DNA of 44,421 nucleotides from Sulfobacillus benefaciens (GCA_003023695.1 PXYW01000007.1:1-44421), one strand, 5' to 3'. Positions 15,410 through 24,060 are shown, numbered from the stretch's first letter. The notes: generated by a model not told the origin, from the sequence alone. Numbers and translations: made by a program.

Positions 15410-15949
15410 ATGGAAAAGTCAGGGGCTCGCCGTCAATTGATGAAGGCATTGGGGATACAAAGTGATTTTTGGGGTGTCGGTCGTATTACGGGAGAGTTAT
15501 ACGCCATACTTTACACCGCCCACGAACCGCTAACGTTAGCCGAGATTGCGGAGGAGTTAGGTGTAACCAAAGGAAATGTCAGTGTCGCCATCCGACGTCT
15601 CGAAGAACTTGGAATGGTGCGAAGACAGTATCAGCCAGGTGACCGCCGCGTATTTTTTGTCCCCAATATTGATTTTTGGGATATTGGACGACACTTTCTT
15701 CAACGGCGATACCAACCAGCGTTTGTCAGTTCATTTCAACTGGTGGATGACAGTATACAAGAAGCGCAAAATGCTGGCGACACGTTCATTCAACACCGCA
15801 TAGAAACCCTCAAGAAATTTTACGACCTTCTTGACCAACTCGCCGCTATGTTACTAACTGCTAATCCTATGACTCTTGCTAGCTTAACCCACCAAATACA
15901 CCAGACGGCAAGCAGTCAAACCGAGTCACCTACGGGAATGGAGGTTTAA
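15410..15949 (+). CDS. GbsR/MarR-type winged-helix transcriptional regulator
   Basis: A 179-aa DNA-binding protein. Residues ~30-85 form a winged helix (LTLAEIAEELGVTKGNVSVAI, then RRQYQPGDRRVFFV as the wing); the rest is helical and probably dimerises. The pattern is that of the GbsR branch of MarR regulators, which control osmoprotectant or membrane-protein genes in Bacillus. I start at ATG 15410, with GGAGATGA ending 9 nt before it; an in-frame ATG at 15398 falls inside that site. The inverted repeat in its promoter suggests autoregulation. The next gene begins directly after its stop, so it is probably the regulated partner. Confidence 0.8.
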   Translation: MEKSGARRQLMKALGIQSDFWGVGRITGELYAILYTAHEPLTLAEIAEELGVTKGNVSVAIRRLEELGMVRRQYQPGDRRVFFVPNIDFWDIGRHFLQRRYQPAFVSSFQLVDDSIQEAQNAGDTFIQHRIETLKKFYDLLDQLAAMLLTANPMTLASLTHQIHQTASSQTESPTGMEV

Positions 15950-16372
15950 ATGATGCACCACCTTGTGAACGGATGGCTGCATCGGCACATCGCTACCCTG
16001 TCAGATGGTCTGGCGGGAGTCGCTAGCGTGTTGATTAGTGCCGCCGTTATGGCTTATTGGTTCATACCTACAGGATCGTCGTGTACAACCATCCTACCTT
16101 CAGGAACGATATGCCAGGCTGTAAGTTTAGCAAGTAGTGCTGGATGGGCATCAATGGCTATCACGCCTCTCGCTGTGCTTGCTGGACTCAGCCTCGGTTG
16201 GCTGTTTTTTCATTTCCGTCACGTTCGCTTACTATTGATAGGATTCGGGTTCGTCACTATTTTGTTCTTCATTCTATCGTTCGGACTGGATGGACCTTTT
16301 ATGCCAGCTGCCATTGTAAGCTTAATTGCCGGTGGGGTCTCTCGCACGCATATCGGTGATTCAAGGGCATAG
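15950..16372 (+). CDS. Small integral membrane protein of unknown function
   Basis: A 140-aa protein with about four hydrophobic segments (~20-42, ~58-80, ~88-112, ~115-130) and two Cys in the loop between the first two (SSCTTILPSGTICQ), which may lie outside and form a disulfide. GGAGG lies 6 bases before ATG, and the start is the base after the regulator's stop, so the two are one operon. I do not recognise the family. A sensor, transporter or stress role under the GbsR-like regulator is possible but not shown. Confidence 0.65.
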   Translation: MMHHLVNGWLHRHIATLSDGLAGVASVLISAAVMAYWFIPTGSSCTTILPSGTICQAVSLASSAGWASMAITPLAVLAGLSLGWLFFHFRHVRLLLIGFGFVTILFFILSFGLDGPFMPAAIVSLIAGGVSRTHIGDSRA

Positions 16373-16796
16373 GCGACTACACGTAGGACTGAAAAAACCC
16401 AAATGCTTCCAGATATTATCGCCTGGCGCATTTTTTAATGCATATCCCTACTTTCCATTCGTTCCTAAAGACAGGGAAGTTATCGAAGTCCGGTGCGCCC
16501 CTCGATAAGTCCGGGTACCAGCCTGTTACGTGGCTACCATTGGATAACCAGCAGAGAATTTAAGGATTACCGTCTCATGGAGGCCGTTTGAAGGCAAGGA
16601 ACATGGGTGTTGATAAGTCCTCCTCATCGGCGGCCCTTCTGTGATGAGAAGTTATTTCATCGTCGAATCCTAAGAATCCTTCTCCCTCGATTGTCCACCC
16701 TCACAGCACAATGAGAGCTTACACGCCTACCGAGAGTAATTGACGTCGCGCACTTCCACGGGCACAACCCGGAGGACTTTGTGCCTCACAACTCTA
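16373..16796. other. Intergenic stretch without recognisable content
   Basis: About 420 bases. No gene, clear terminator or mobile-element end is visible. Short open frames lack ribosome sites. Confidence 0.4.
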
Positions 16797-16825
16797 TTGC
16801 CATTTATTGCCATCAATGCTAGGAT
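16797..16825 (+). promoter_or_regulatory. SigA-type promoter of the 95-aa membrane protein gene
   Basis: TTGCCA (16797-16802), 17-bp spacer, TAGGAT (16820-16825), 29 bases before the ATG. Confidence 0.6.
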
Positions 16826-16854
16826 GAGCCATAACCGATTGAGGAGGTGACACG

Positions 16855-17142
16855 ATGTCCACACCATCGGATCTAGCGCGGAACCACAAAGGAGGACTGC
16901 ATCTTTCTTCCTCTTCAGAAAAACCCAAAGCCAAAAAACATTATTTGCGAAATACCCTGCTCATTCTCATTATCTTGGCGGCATTGGTGATGTGGCAGCT
17001 CAACCCCGTCATTGCCGGCTTGGGTACCCTGCAACACGGATTACGCCATGCCGAAAGCACCAGAGCCCTCCTTGCCAGCATCCTATCCGCTATTTTCACC
17101 AAAATCCATCATTGGATCATGCCGCTACTCGCACGCCTCTAG
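16855..17142 (+). CDS. Small single-span membrane protein, unknown
   Basis: A 95-aa protein: a soluble, basic, Ser/Lys-rich N-terminus (~1-32), one strong membrane helix (NTLLILIILAALVMWQL, ~34-50), then an amphipathic region rich in His and Leu with a second possible helix near the end (IMPLLARL). The ribosome site GAGGAGGTGA is near-perfect, so expression is probably high. No family is recognised. It is convergent with the BI-1-like gene. Confidence 0.6.
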   Translation: MSTPSDLARNHKGGLHLSSSSEKPKAKKHYLRNTLLILIILAALVMWQLNPVIAGLGTLQHGLRHAESTRALLASILSAIFTKIHHWIMPLLARL

Positions 17143-17151
17143 GATTGACGC

Positions 17152-17194
17152 AAAAAGGGCGCGCCCTGCGGGTTGATATCGGCTTGCAGGGCGC
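17152..17194 (-). terminator. Terminator of the BI-1-like gene
   Basis: A 9-bp perfect stem, GCGCCCTGC (17161-17169) with GCAGGGCGC (17186-17194), followed on the minus strand by CGCCCTTTTT. It lies 6 bases beyond the stop of the gene at 17201-17866 and may also stop the convergent transcript. Confidence 0.75.
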
Positions 17195-17200
17195 TCTTGC

Positions 17201-17866
17201 TTATCGCCGTCCTAGACGCAGCAGGAACAAAAACAGGTTAACTATATCGATGAGCAACGAGACGGCTAAAACCACTGCGGTGCCCTGCGCTGGCATGACT
17301 CTGCCTCGCATCCGCATTAACGAAAAGTCGACCATGAGATATCCGGTAAAAATCAAAACCCCAATCAGGTTAAATGCCCTGGAGGCTCCAACGCCGGCAA
17401 ACGCGGGCACAAAAAACGATAGCAAACTCACCACAATCAGCATGATCAGCCCGATAAACAACAGGGGCATGATGCGCGAAAAATCCCACGGTATCCAGGC
17501 GACGATCGCCGCCGACATTAAGATCGTTATCACCAGAACCCCAAGCGTTTGTAGCAGCAAACCCGGATCCGTGGCCGCCGTTCCCCAAATCACCGGGGAT
17601 ATCATAATGCCCATGCCGATGGCCACCACGGCCCCCCAAGCAAACGCGGCGCCGGCACTGGCCATGCGTCTGGATACCATGATGGTCCCTATGATGGCAG
17701 CGGCAAATCCAATCCAGATACCCGCCGCACCAAAGCTTACCCCGAACAATACCGCTACACTCAAAATCGCCAGAAGCAGTCCTAGGTACCCCAAGGTCCG
17801 TGCCATCAACTGTCCCGGTACGCCATCACTTACTTGGTAAGTTGCATATGGAGACCGATTAAACAT
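17201..17866 (-). CDS. Bax inhibitor-1-like (YetJ/YccA family) membrane protein
   Basis: A 221-aa protein with seven hydrophobic segments. The C-terminal part, IFTGYLMVDFSLMR... and LLIDIVNLFLFLLRL, matches the BI-1 family pattern in which Asp residues of the last helices form the pH- or calcium-sensing pair. Bacterial members such as YetJ are pH-dependent calcium channels; the same role here is inference. GGAGG precedes the ATG by 8 bases. It is divergent from the gene at 18006 and has two overlapping promoter-like signals upstream. Confidence 0.75.
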   Translation of the reverse strand: MFNRSPYATYQVSDGVPGQLMARTLGYLGLLLAILSVAVLFGVSFGAAGIWIGFAAAIIGTIMVSRRMASAGAAFAWGAVVAIGMGIMISPVIWGTAATDPGLLLQTLGVLVITILMSAAIVAWIPWDFSRIMPLLFIGLIMLIVVSLLSFFVPAFAGVGASRAFNLIGVLIFTGYLMVDFSLMRMRGRVMPAQGTAVVLAVSLLIDIVNLFLFLLRLGRR

Positions 17867-17887
17867 GTCTCATCCCTCCAACACTCT

Positions 17888-17926
17888 TGATAAGTTTGTC
17901 ATACTACAAACGTCAACAAAAGTCAA
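17888..17926 (-). promoter_or_regulatory. Overlapping promoters of the BI-1-like gene
   Basis: Two 17-bp-spaced pairs on the minus strand: TTGACT (17926-17921)/TATGAC (17903-17898) and TTGACG (17916-17911)/TTATCA (17893-17888). The first matches better. Confidence 0.5.
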
Positions 17927-18005
17927 ATATCAGATCTTTGGTGTTATCTTAAGCCTACGACAGGAGTATGCTAAAATAAAACAAATCACTACGGGAGCGG
18001 TGGAC

Positions 18006-18389
18006 ATGGCTGACGACCTCTCATTTGATATTTTAGCGGCTAGTCTTCGTCAGGACACCAGCGATATCTTAACTTTTTTAGAAGTCCTGGCCAAAAAACT
18101 TGAGTCTGCGATTCCGCTGCAAACGACGGTAGACCGTCGCGGCGGTTTGTTTTCCAAGACCAAGACCGTGCATTCGATTAAAATCCAGGCTGGCGAGTGG
18201 CAGTATGTCCTTACCCAGGATCATGGACATGTTGACGCTCAGCGAGTTAAAATGGTGCGCGGCATCGCGTTAAAAACCGAAAACGGGTCGTTACCCCAAT
18301 GGATTGAATGGGTTAGTCAAGAATTGTTAAAACTGGCCAACGAAAGTTCCGATGTTAGAACCGGACTCGAACGATTTCTATTGTCATAG
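18006..18389 (+). CDS. Small soluble protein, unknown
   Basis: A 127-aa acidic-to-neutral protein with no membrane segment: a helical N-terminus (DILAASLRQDTSDILTFLEVL), a middle with probable beta strands (residues ~50-90), and a helical C-terminus. No family is recognised. I start at ATG 18006 after a weak GGGAG; the frame is open further upstream, but that DNA is the divergent promoter region. It is 62 bases before the PLP enzyme genes and could be co-transcribed with them. Confidence 0.6.
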   Translation: MADDLSFDILAASLRQDTSDILTFLEVLAKKLESAIPLQTTVDRRGGLFSKTKTVHSIKIQAGEWQYVLTQDHGHVDAQRVKMVRGIALKTENGSLPQWIEWVSQELLKLANESSDVRTGLERFLLS

Positions 18390-18451
18390 GCACTAGCCAA
18401 AATTCTGTTTGTGAAAATAGAAGACAACGGATTTTAAAGGAGAAGATTCTT

Positions 18452-19606
18452 TTGCCGCAAAACGAGTGGCGTCCGGATACCCGCGTCGCCCATGCGGGAG
18501 TTGGCAATGATCCGGCTTACGGATCGGTCATTACCCCAATTTTTCAAACCGTCACCTATCAACATACTAGTGATGGCTTTGGCCCATATGATTACTCTCG
18601 CACCGACAACCCAACCCGGCACAGCTTAGCCCAATGCATGACGGAATTGGAAGGCGGCGTCGGCACCAGTGTCTTTGGATCCGGCATGGCAGCCATTACA
18701 GCTTTAGCCCATTTGTTAAAGTCCGGTGACCATGTCGTAGTGACCCAAGATGCCTATGGAGGCACCTACCGCTTGTTCCAAGATACATTTCAAAAATTTG
18801 GAGTGACCGCTACATATGTCGACACACGCGACCCGGACCAAGTTGCATCGGCGCTCACGGCTCACACTCGCCTTCTATTTATTGAAACCCCAAGCAACCC
18901 GCTGTTGCAAATTAGCGACCTCAAGATTTTAACCGAATTGGCGCATGATCATGGGGCGTGGATGGCCGTAGACAATACCTTTATGACCTTTCTGCGGCAG
19001 CGTCCGTTTGATTTTGATGCAGATTTTGTGGTCTATAGTGCCACCAAGTATCTTGCAGGCCATAACGATGTGGTCGCCGGGTTAGTCATTAGCCGCACAG
19101 CCGAATTGGCGGAAGAAATTGCCGTCATTTGCAACGCCTCGGGAGGTATCCTAGGGCCATGGGACTCCTGGCTATTATTGCGAGGACTAAAGACTTTGGA
19201 TGTGCGCCTCGACCGCCAAGAGCAAAATGCCACCGTTCTCGCCCAGTTTTTAGCCCGGCACCCTAAAATCCAAGCGGTCTATTATCCTGGGTTGCCTGAT
19301 CATCCCGGACGATTGTTGCACCAAGGCCAATCCAGTGGCCCCGGCGCCATGATTTCGTTTCGGTTGCATGACCCGGAATTTGTCGGTCCAATGATGGACA
19401 GGCTACGTTGCATTATCCCTGCAGTGAGTCTTGGAGGCGTTGAATCCTTGATAACCCATCCATTTTATGAGACACACCGTGAGTTGCCAGAAGCTGTGCG
19501 CATGTCCTTGGGCATCACCCCCGGCTTAGTTCGGCTTTCAGTGGGGATTGAAAATGTTGCCGATTTATTAGCGGATTTAGACCAAGCGCTGCAAGCTATT
19601 CCTTAG
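18452..19606 (+). CDS. Cystathionine gamma-synthase/lyase family PLP enzyme (1)
   Basis: A 384-aa Cys/Met-metabolism PLP enzyme. The PLP lysine is in SATKYLAGHNDV; YSRTDNPTR supplies the Tyr/Arg that bind the cofactor phosphate of the partner subunit; DAYGGTYRLF has the Tyr that stacks on the ring; ETPSNP is the next block. Members make or break cystathionine, or release methanethiol from methionine; the exact reaction cannot be told. TTG start with AGGAG 6-8 nt upstream. It is followed after 19 bases by a same-length paralogue. Unlike the methionine operon, no S-box precedes it. Confidence 0.85.
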   Translation: MPQNEWRPDTRVAHAGVGNDPAYGSVITPIFQTVTYQHTSDGFGPYDYSRTDNPTRHSLAQCMTELEGGVGTSVFGSGMAAITALAHLLKSGDHVVVTQDAYGGTYRLFQDTFQKFGVTATYVDTRDPDQVASALTAHTRLLFIETPSNPLLQISDLKILTELAHDHGAWMAVDNTFMTFLRQRPFDFDADFVVYSATKYLAGHNDVVAGLVISRTAELAEEIAVICNASGGILGPWDSWLLLRGLKTLDVRLDRQEQNATVLAQFLARHPKIQAVYYPGLPDHPGRLLHQGQSSGPGAMISFRLHDPEFVGPMMDRLRCIIPAVSLGGVESLITHPFYETHRELPEAVRMSLGITPGLVRLSVGIENVADLLADLDQALQAIP

Positions 19607-19625
19607 GAAAGAGGGAATATCTCCC

Positions 19626-20780
19626 ATGCCAACCAACAAACCATCGGATACTGTTTTTGTTCACGCAAGCCAACTGGATCCGCAACTTAGCGCCGTAGTC
19701 CCTCCCATCTATCGCGCCACTACGTATCATCAGGCGAACCCCTGGGGTCCTTCTACGTTCGATTACGCGCGTTCCGGGAATCCCACCCGGGAAGCCCTGG
19801 AAACCGCAATGGCCACCATAGAAGGCGGCGTACGCGGCTTTGCTTTTTCCTCTGGCATGGCGGCACTGACTGCAACCTTTTTGTTGCTGAACGCGGGGGA
19901 TCATCTCTTAGTCACACGAGACTGCCAGGGGGGTACCCAGAGAGTACTACGCGGAGTCTTTTCCCGGTTCAACATTGCGGTAACATATGTCGACACGGAC
20001 CAGGTTGAAAATCTGGACCAAGCGCTGGAGCCGAATACCCGCGCCATCTTGGTAGAAAATTTCTCTAATCCTTTTTTGCACGTGGCACACGTGCCCGCCA
20101 TTGTAGACTGGGCGCATCGGCATCAATTAGCTGTTTGGATTGACAATACTTTTGTCACTCCCTATCTACAAAATCCGCTAACTATGGGTGCAGACCTGGT
20201 GTTGCATTCAGGAACCAAGATGATTGGAGGCCACTCTGATGTGACCGCAGGAGTCGCGGTGGCACGCACCCAAGAACTTGCCCAGCAACTCTATTTCATC
20301 CAAAATGCCTGCGGACCCATATTATCTCCTGACGATTCATATTTAGTGCATCGCGGACTGCGCACCCTGCCGGTGCGGATGCGCCAAGCATCGCAAACCG
20401 CCATGGCATTGGCGCACGCTTTGACATCGCACCCTGCGGTGTCTCAAGTGTTCTATCCGGGTCTTCCATCACACCCAGGGCACGCCGTCGCCAAAGAGAC
20501 CATGGCCACTGACCGGGGATTTGGTCAAATGGTTACCTTTCGTCTTGCCGATGCCGCTTTGGTGCCCAACTTGGCTGAAAAACTCCACTTTGCCCGCATC
20601 GGGGCCGGGCTGGGCGGCACCGAGACCATTGTCTCGCTACCGGAGTTGCACTGCCATGCCGCCCTGACCCAGGAAGAGCGCAATCAACGGAATATTACTT
20701 CTGATGTTGTCCGGGTGTCGGTAGGACTCGAAGACCCCACCGACCTGATCGAAGACTTTCTGAACGCCTTGAAAAATTAA
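19626..20780 (+). CDS. Cystathionine gamma-synthase/lyase family PLP enzyme (2), altered active site
   Basis: A 384-aa paralogue of the preceding enzyme. The PLP lysine (HSGTKMIGGHSDV) and the YARSGNPTR phosphate-binding block are kept. The conserved YGGTYR block reads CQGGTQR, so the Tyr that normally stacks on PLP and serves in catalysis is Gln. This suggests a changed reaction or substrate. Start ATG after GAGGGA. It probably works in the same sulfur amino-acid pathway as its neighbour (for example synthase plus lyase). It ends one base from the stop of the convergent gene. Confidence 0.8.
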   Translation: MPTNKPSDTVFVHASQLDPQLSAVVPPIYRATTYHQANPWGPSTFDYARSGNPTREALETAMATIEGGVRGFAFSSGMAALTATFLLLNAGDHLLVTRDCQGGTQRVLRGVFSRFNIAVTYVDTDQVENLDQALEPNTRAILVENFSNPFLHVAHVPAIVDWAHRHQLAVWIDNTFVTPYLQNPLTMGADLVLHSGTKMIGGHSDVTAGVAVARTQELAQQLYFIQNACGPILSPDDSYLVHRGLRTLPVRMRQASQTAMALAHALTSHPAVSQVFYPGLPSHPGHAVAKETMATDRGFGQMVTFRLADAALVPNLAEKLHFARIGAGLGGTETIVSLPELHCHAALTQEERNQRNITSDVVRVSVGLEDPTDLIEDFLNALKN

Positions 20781-20781
20781 C

Positions 20782-22290
20782 TCAAGATTGCGCTAGCCAA
20801 GCATCCTTAGCCAAACGGCGCACCACTTTGCCTGAAGGTCCGATCGGCAGTTCCGGGGACACAATGATGCGGCTAGGACGTTTATAGTCCGCCAAATTTT
20901 GCCGGCACAGCTCCTCCAATGCGTTTAAATCAAAGTCCCCGCCTTCCCGTTGCGTCACCATGGCAATCACCCTTTCGCCACGGCGCGGGTCGGGCACGCC
21001 AAAGACAGCTGCTAGAGCCACTCCAGGATAGCGAAGCAACACTTCTTCGACTTCAGTGGGGTACACATTCTCCCCGGATACGATAATCATGTCTTGCTTG
21101 CGATCCACTAAAAACAGCAACCCATCCTCCTGCTGATAGCCCATGTCTCCCACCGTAAGAAATCCTTCGGCAGTAAATGATCTCTCATTGGCTTCAGGGT
21201 TATGCCAGTACTCTTTCATTAATGACGGGCCTCGAACAAACACTTCGCCGATTGTTCCGGAGGCCACTGGACGGCGGCCATCATCCAGTATTTCAATATC
21301 TTGGCCAATGGTGGCATAGCCTACGGACCCCAGCGGTCCATCCACCGAGTGTCTCACAATGGTCGCTGCGCCATATTCAGTGGACCCATAAATATCATAC
21401 AGACGCGCTTTGGGAAATCCTCGAAGGATTCGGTCCCGCAGCGTACTATCTAAGGGAGCCGAGGCTGTCATAATGACTTCGAGTCCATCCGCCCGCACCT
21501 TACCTGACTCTACGGCATCAGCCAAAAACGTCAACATACTGGGCACAAACATCCCGTAGTTGACGTGATGCAGATTTATTTGCTCAATCACATGATGAGG
21601 ATGAAAGGTACGGTGCGGATAAATCACACAGGTGGCGCCAATCGCTACGGACAGAGTGACAAACCACATCGAGTTCACATGAAACATGGGTAAAATCGCA
21701 AATCCTATCTGATCCGAGGAAATACCCAGTTCACTGACCAAAGCCAAGGCAATCATGATATTACTCATATGGGTGCGAATTGCCCCTTTAGGCCGGCCAG
21801 TGGTACCCGATGTGTACACCAGCACCCAGGGGTCAGATTCCATGACCGTAACAAAGTCCGGTTCGCTCACTGGCGCGGTGTTCACCTTGCGCGTCCAACT
21901 GCCATCGGGTCCGGTGTAAAAGACCCGGGCTTTTTCAAAGGGAATTTGACTCAAAATCGGCTCAAAATCGGGATCCGCAATGACCAAGGAAATATCAGCG
22001 TCACGCATTGCGTAGGCAATTTCCGGCGGAGCCCACCGTAGGTTCAGTGGCACACCCACCACTCCTGCTTTGGAAATACCAAAGTATAATTCGGCCATCT
22101 CGAGCCCGTTGGGCAGTAGCAATGCTACCCGTTCTCCCGGCCCCACCCCTTCCTGGTGAAATGTCCACGCAACCTGGTTGGCCTTTTGGTTTAATTGTTG
22201 GTAACTTAACTGTTGGTCACCGAATATCAGCGCAGTCTTATTCTTCATGCGGCGTGCGGCTCCTAATAGTGCCGATCCGACTGTTAGCAA
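20782..22290 (-). CDS. Acyl-CoA synthetase (AMP-forming, class I)
   Basis: A 502-aa ANL-family adenylating enzyme. Motifs: YTSGTTGRPKGA (AMP-binding loop), YGSTEYG, VGDMGYQQEDGLLF and DRKQDMIIVSGENVYPTEVEE (hinge), with the C-terminal catalytic Lys in GPSGKVVRR. It activates a carboxylic acid to acyl-CoA; chain length is unknown. TTG at 22290, beginning LTVGSALLGAARR as relatives do, is my start. The frame extends to 22488, but that would cross a terminator and promoter. It stands alone, so its pathway is not evident. Confidence 0.8.
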   Translation of the reverse strand: MLTVGSALLGAARRMKNKTALIFGDQQLSYQQLNQKANQVAWTFHQEGVGPGERVALLLPNGLEMAELYFGISKAGVVGVPLNLRWAPPEIAYAMRDADISLVIADPDFEPILSQIPFEKARVFYTGPDGSWTRKVNTAPVSEPDFVTVMESDPWVLVYTSGTTGRPKGAIRTHMSNIMIALALVSELGISSDQIGFAILPMFHVNSMWFVTLSVAIGATCVIYPHRTFHPHHVIEQINLHHVNYGMFVPSMLTFLADAVESGKVRADGLEVIMTASAPLDSTLRDRILRGFPKARLYDIYGSTEYGAATIVRHSVDGPLGSVGYATIGQDIEILDDGRRPVASGTIGEVFVRGPSLMKEYWHNPEANERSFTAEGFLTVGDMGYQQEDGLLFLVDRKQDMIIVSGENVYPTEVEEVLLRYPGVALAAVFGVPDPRRGERVIAMVTQREGGDFDLNALEELCRQNLADYKRPSRIIVSPELPIGPSGKVVRRLAKDAWLAQS

Positions 22291-22408
22291 TGCTCCTCGC
22301 CTCGATTCCTTATTCTTCCCCCCGCTACATCCGAGCGGCATCCCTAAACGGCATCGCCTCTTCATAATACGGCATTCGTTCCCTATTGAGATAGATTTAG
22401 CCCGTCCC

Positions 22409-22436
22409 ATCATAAAACATGCATTATCTTTGTCAG
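22409..22436 (-). promoter_or_regulatory. SigA-type promoter of the acyl-CoA synthetase gene
   Basis: CTGACA (22436-22431), 16-bp spacer, TATGAT (22414-22409), giving a leader of about 110 nt. Confidence 0.6.
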
Positions 22437-22449
22437 CTCTACATAAATA

Positions 22450-22479
22450 GATCCCGGCACCTCGCCTGGCGCCGGGATC
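22450..22479 (-). terminator. Hairpin ending the envelope gene run
   Basis: GATCCCGGC (22450-22458) pairs perfectly with GCCGGGATC (22471-22479). On the minus strand it is followed by TATTTATGT, a weak U-rich run. It separates the cpsB-side operon from the acyl-CoA synthetase promoter. Confidence 0.6.
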
Positions 22480-22508
22480 GTTTCCCAATTTTGTGGTTCA
22501 TTCAATTG

Positions 22509-22526
22509 CCAGTTCGGCCGAACTGG
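22509..22526. repeat. Perfect 18-bp palindrome
   Basis: CCAGTTCGGCCGAACTGG reads the same on both strands. It lies 66 bases past the cpsB stop and 30 bases before the terminator hairpin. It may be a protein-binding site or a compact RNA hairpin. Confidence 0.6.
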
Positions 22527-22591
22527 ATTAACTACCTTATTCGACACCAAACCGAAAATTCCTACTAATGTGAAATAAAAATTTTTGTTGT

Positions 22592-23359
22592 TTAGCGTCC
22601 TGCAAAAAATCTCCGCCAGCCAATGCGCTCGTGCGGCGCTAGTTCCACCGGGAGGCCCTCGAGGACTTGTTGCGGTGTCGTATGCAACATTGCCTCAGAT
22701 ACCGCCTCTCCGTACCGCCGCGCAATCACCGGTTCGTAAGCGGACAATCTCAACGGCCTTTTGCTGACCGAATGACCATCACTAGCCACCGCCTGAATCA
22801 GCCCCATTTCAATCAACTGCCACGCGGCAGCTTCTACTTCGGGCCCAAACTGACCCAGCAGTGAACCGCCCGAGGCCACCCCAAGGACCTCCATTCGTAA
22901 TAACCGGTCGGCCAATTCAGGACGCTTCCGAAGTCCCCGATTGCGCTCCGGATGGATTAACAAAATGCGCAGTTTTTCCAAAGACAATTCGAATAACGCG
23001 TCTAATGTATAGGCCGGAAAATCGTTAGGGGGCAACTCGACACAAAAATATCCGGTATTGCCTATTGCCAAAAATTTGCCTTCCGCAAAATCCTGCGCCA
23101 ATCGAGGACCCAATCGCACTTCCATGGCGGGGATTAATTTGACGCCAATCGATGCCGCTGCCAATGCTGTACTCGCTGCAGAAAACGCTTTCTCATACTG
23201 CGCGCGACTGACGTCAAAATGGCCATCATTGGCGTGGGCAACAGAGACAATAATAGTAGTGCCGTCCGTTGTGGCTTGGCGCACCACAGCCAAGGTGTCT
23301 TCGAGGGTTTTAGGACCATCGTCAACACCCGGTAAAACATGGGCATGCAAATCGATCAC
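22592..23359 (-). CDS. cpsB: CpsB/YwqE-type PHP tyrosine-protein phosphatase
   Basis: A 255-aa PHP-family metal-dependent phosphatase. DLHAHVLPGVDDGP holds the first metal-binding His/Asp set, VAHAND replaces the usual TPH block, HPERN follows, and SDGHS near the C-terminus completes the site. Family members remove phosphate from the tyrosine cluster of the partner BY-kinase. GTG start overlaps the kinase's TGA as GTGA, so the two are tightly coupled. Last gene of the run. Confidence 0.88.
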   Translation of the reverse strand: MIDLHAHVLPGVDDGPKTLEDTLAVVRQATTDGTTIIVSVAHANDGHFDVSRAQYEKAFSAASTALAAASIGVKLIPAMEVRLGPRLAQDFAEGKFLAIGNTGYFCVELPPNDFPAYTLDALFELSLEKLRILLIHPERNRGLRKRPELADRLLRMEVLGVASGGSLLGQFGPEVEAAAWQLIEMGLIQAVASDGHSVSKRPLRLSAYEPVIARRYGEAVSEAMLHTTPQQVLEGLPVELAPHERIGWRRFFAGR

Positions 23360-24057
23360 GATTTCTTCTCCCCGTATCCATAGTAATAGCTGTACGCTTC
23401 GTCTTGCATTTGGACATCGTTCAGCACCACACCCAGCACACGAGCGTTCACTTGACTCAGCCGTTCTTTGCCTTTGATGTCGCTTTTCCGTGATGTATGA
23501 CCAGCCCGTACCACTAAAAGCACTCCGTCCATAGTTTGACTAAGCGCCACGGCATCGGTAAAGGAGACCACCGGAGGCGTATCAAAGACGACGATGTCAT
23601 AGGTCTGGCTCAGTTGTCCGGCTAACGATATCATGGTCACCGACGATAGGAGCTCAGAGGGGTTGGGGGGAATCGGACCGCTCGTCATAATGGATAAATT
23701 AGCGATTGGTCCCCGTTGGACATATTTCTCCCACTCATCCGGCCGTGTCAACGCCGTGGTCAAACCAGACAAATTCGCGTTGCCAAATAAGTGATGAATC
23801 ATAGGCCGTCTGAGGTCTGCGTCCACCAACAATGTGTTTTTGCTAGCCTGAGCCAAGGCCAATGCAAGATTGCCGGCGGTTAGACTTTTACCCGCGCCAG
23901 GGGTGGCACTCGTAATCATTATTCGCTCTAAGGCGCCCCCGACGCTCATAAACTCCAAATTAGTCCTAAGCGCCCGATACTGCTCCGCCGCAACGGAACG
24001 CGGCGCTGTTAGCACCACCAATTTCGGATCCAGCATTTGTGTTAAGTCCAAGGGCAT
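23356..24057 (-). CDS. cpsD: BY-kinase (CpsD/YwqD), tyrosine-protein kinase
   Basis: A 233-aa cytosolic kinase. Walker A is SATPGAGKS, Walker A' is LLVDADLRRP, Walker B is IVVFDTPPV. The C-terminal tail ends YSYYYGYG, the tyrosine cluster that is autophosphorylated. It acts with the Wzz-type activator encoded 3 bases upstream and is reversed by the phosphatase that follows. Such systems control polysaccharide chain length and other targets. In Bacillota the kinase and its membrane activator are separate genes, as here. Confidence 0.9.
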   Translation of the reverse strand: MPLDLTQMLDPKLVVLTAPRSVAAEQYRALRTNLEFMSVGGALERIMITSATPGAGKSLTAGNLALALAQASKNTLLVDADLRRPMIHHLFGNANLSGLTTALTRPDEWEKYVQRGPIANLSIMTSGPIPPNPSELLSSVTMISLAGQLSQTYDIVVFDTPPVVSFTDAVALSQTMDGVLLVVRAGHTSRKSDIKGKERLSQVNARVLGVVLNDVQMQDEAYSYYYGYGEKKS

Positions 24058-24060
24058 AAG

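Noticed and set aside
16992..17840. Long plus-strand open frame of 282 codons
   Set aside because: It is antisense to the BI-1-like gene, which has membrane helices, ribosome site, promoter and terminator; the translation has no recognisable character.
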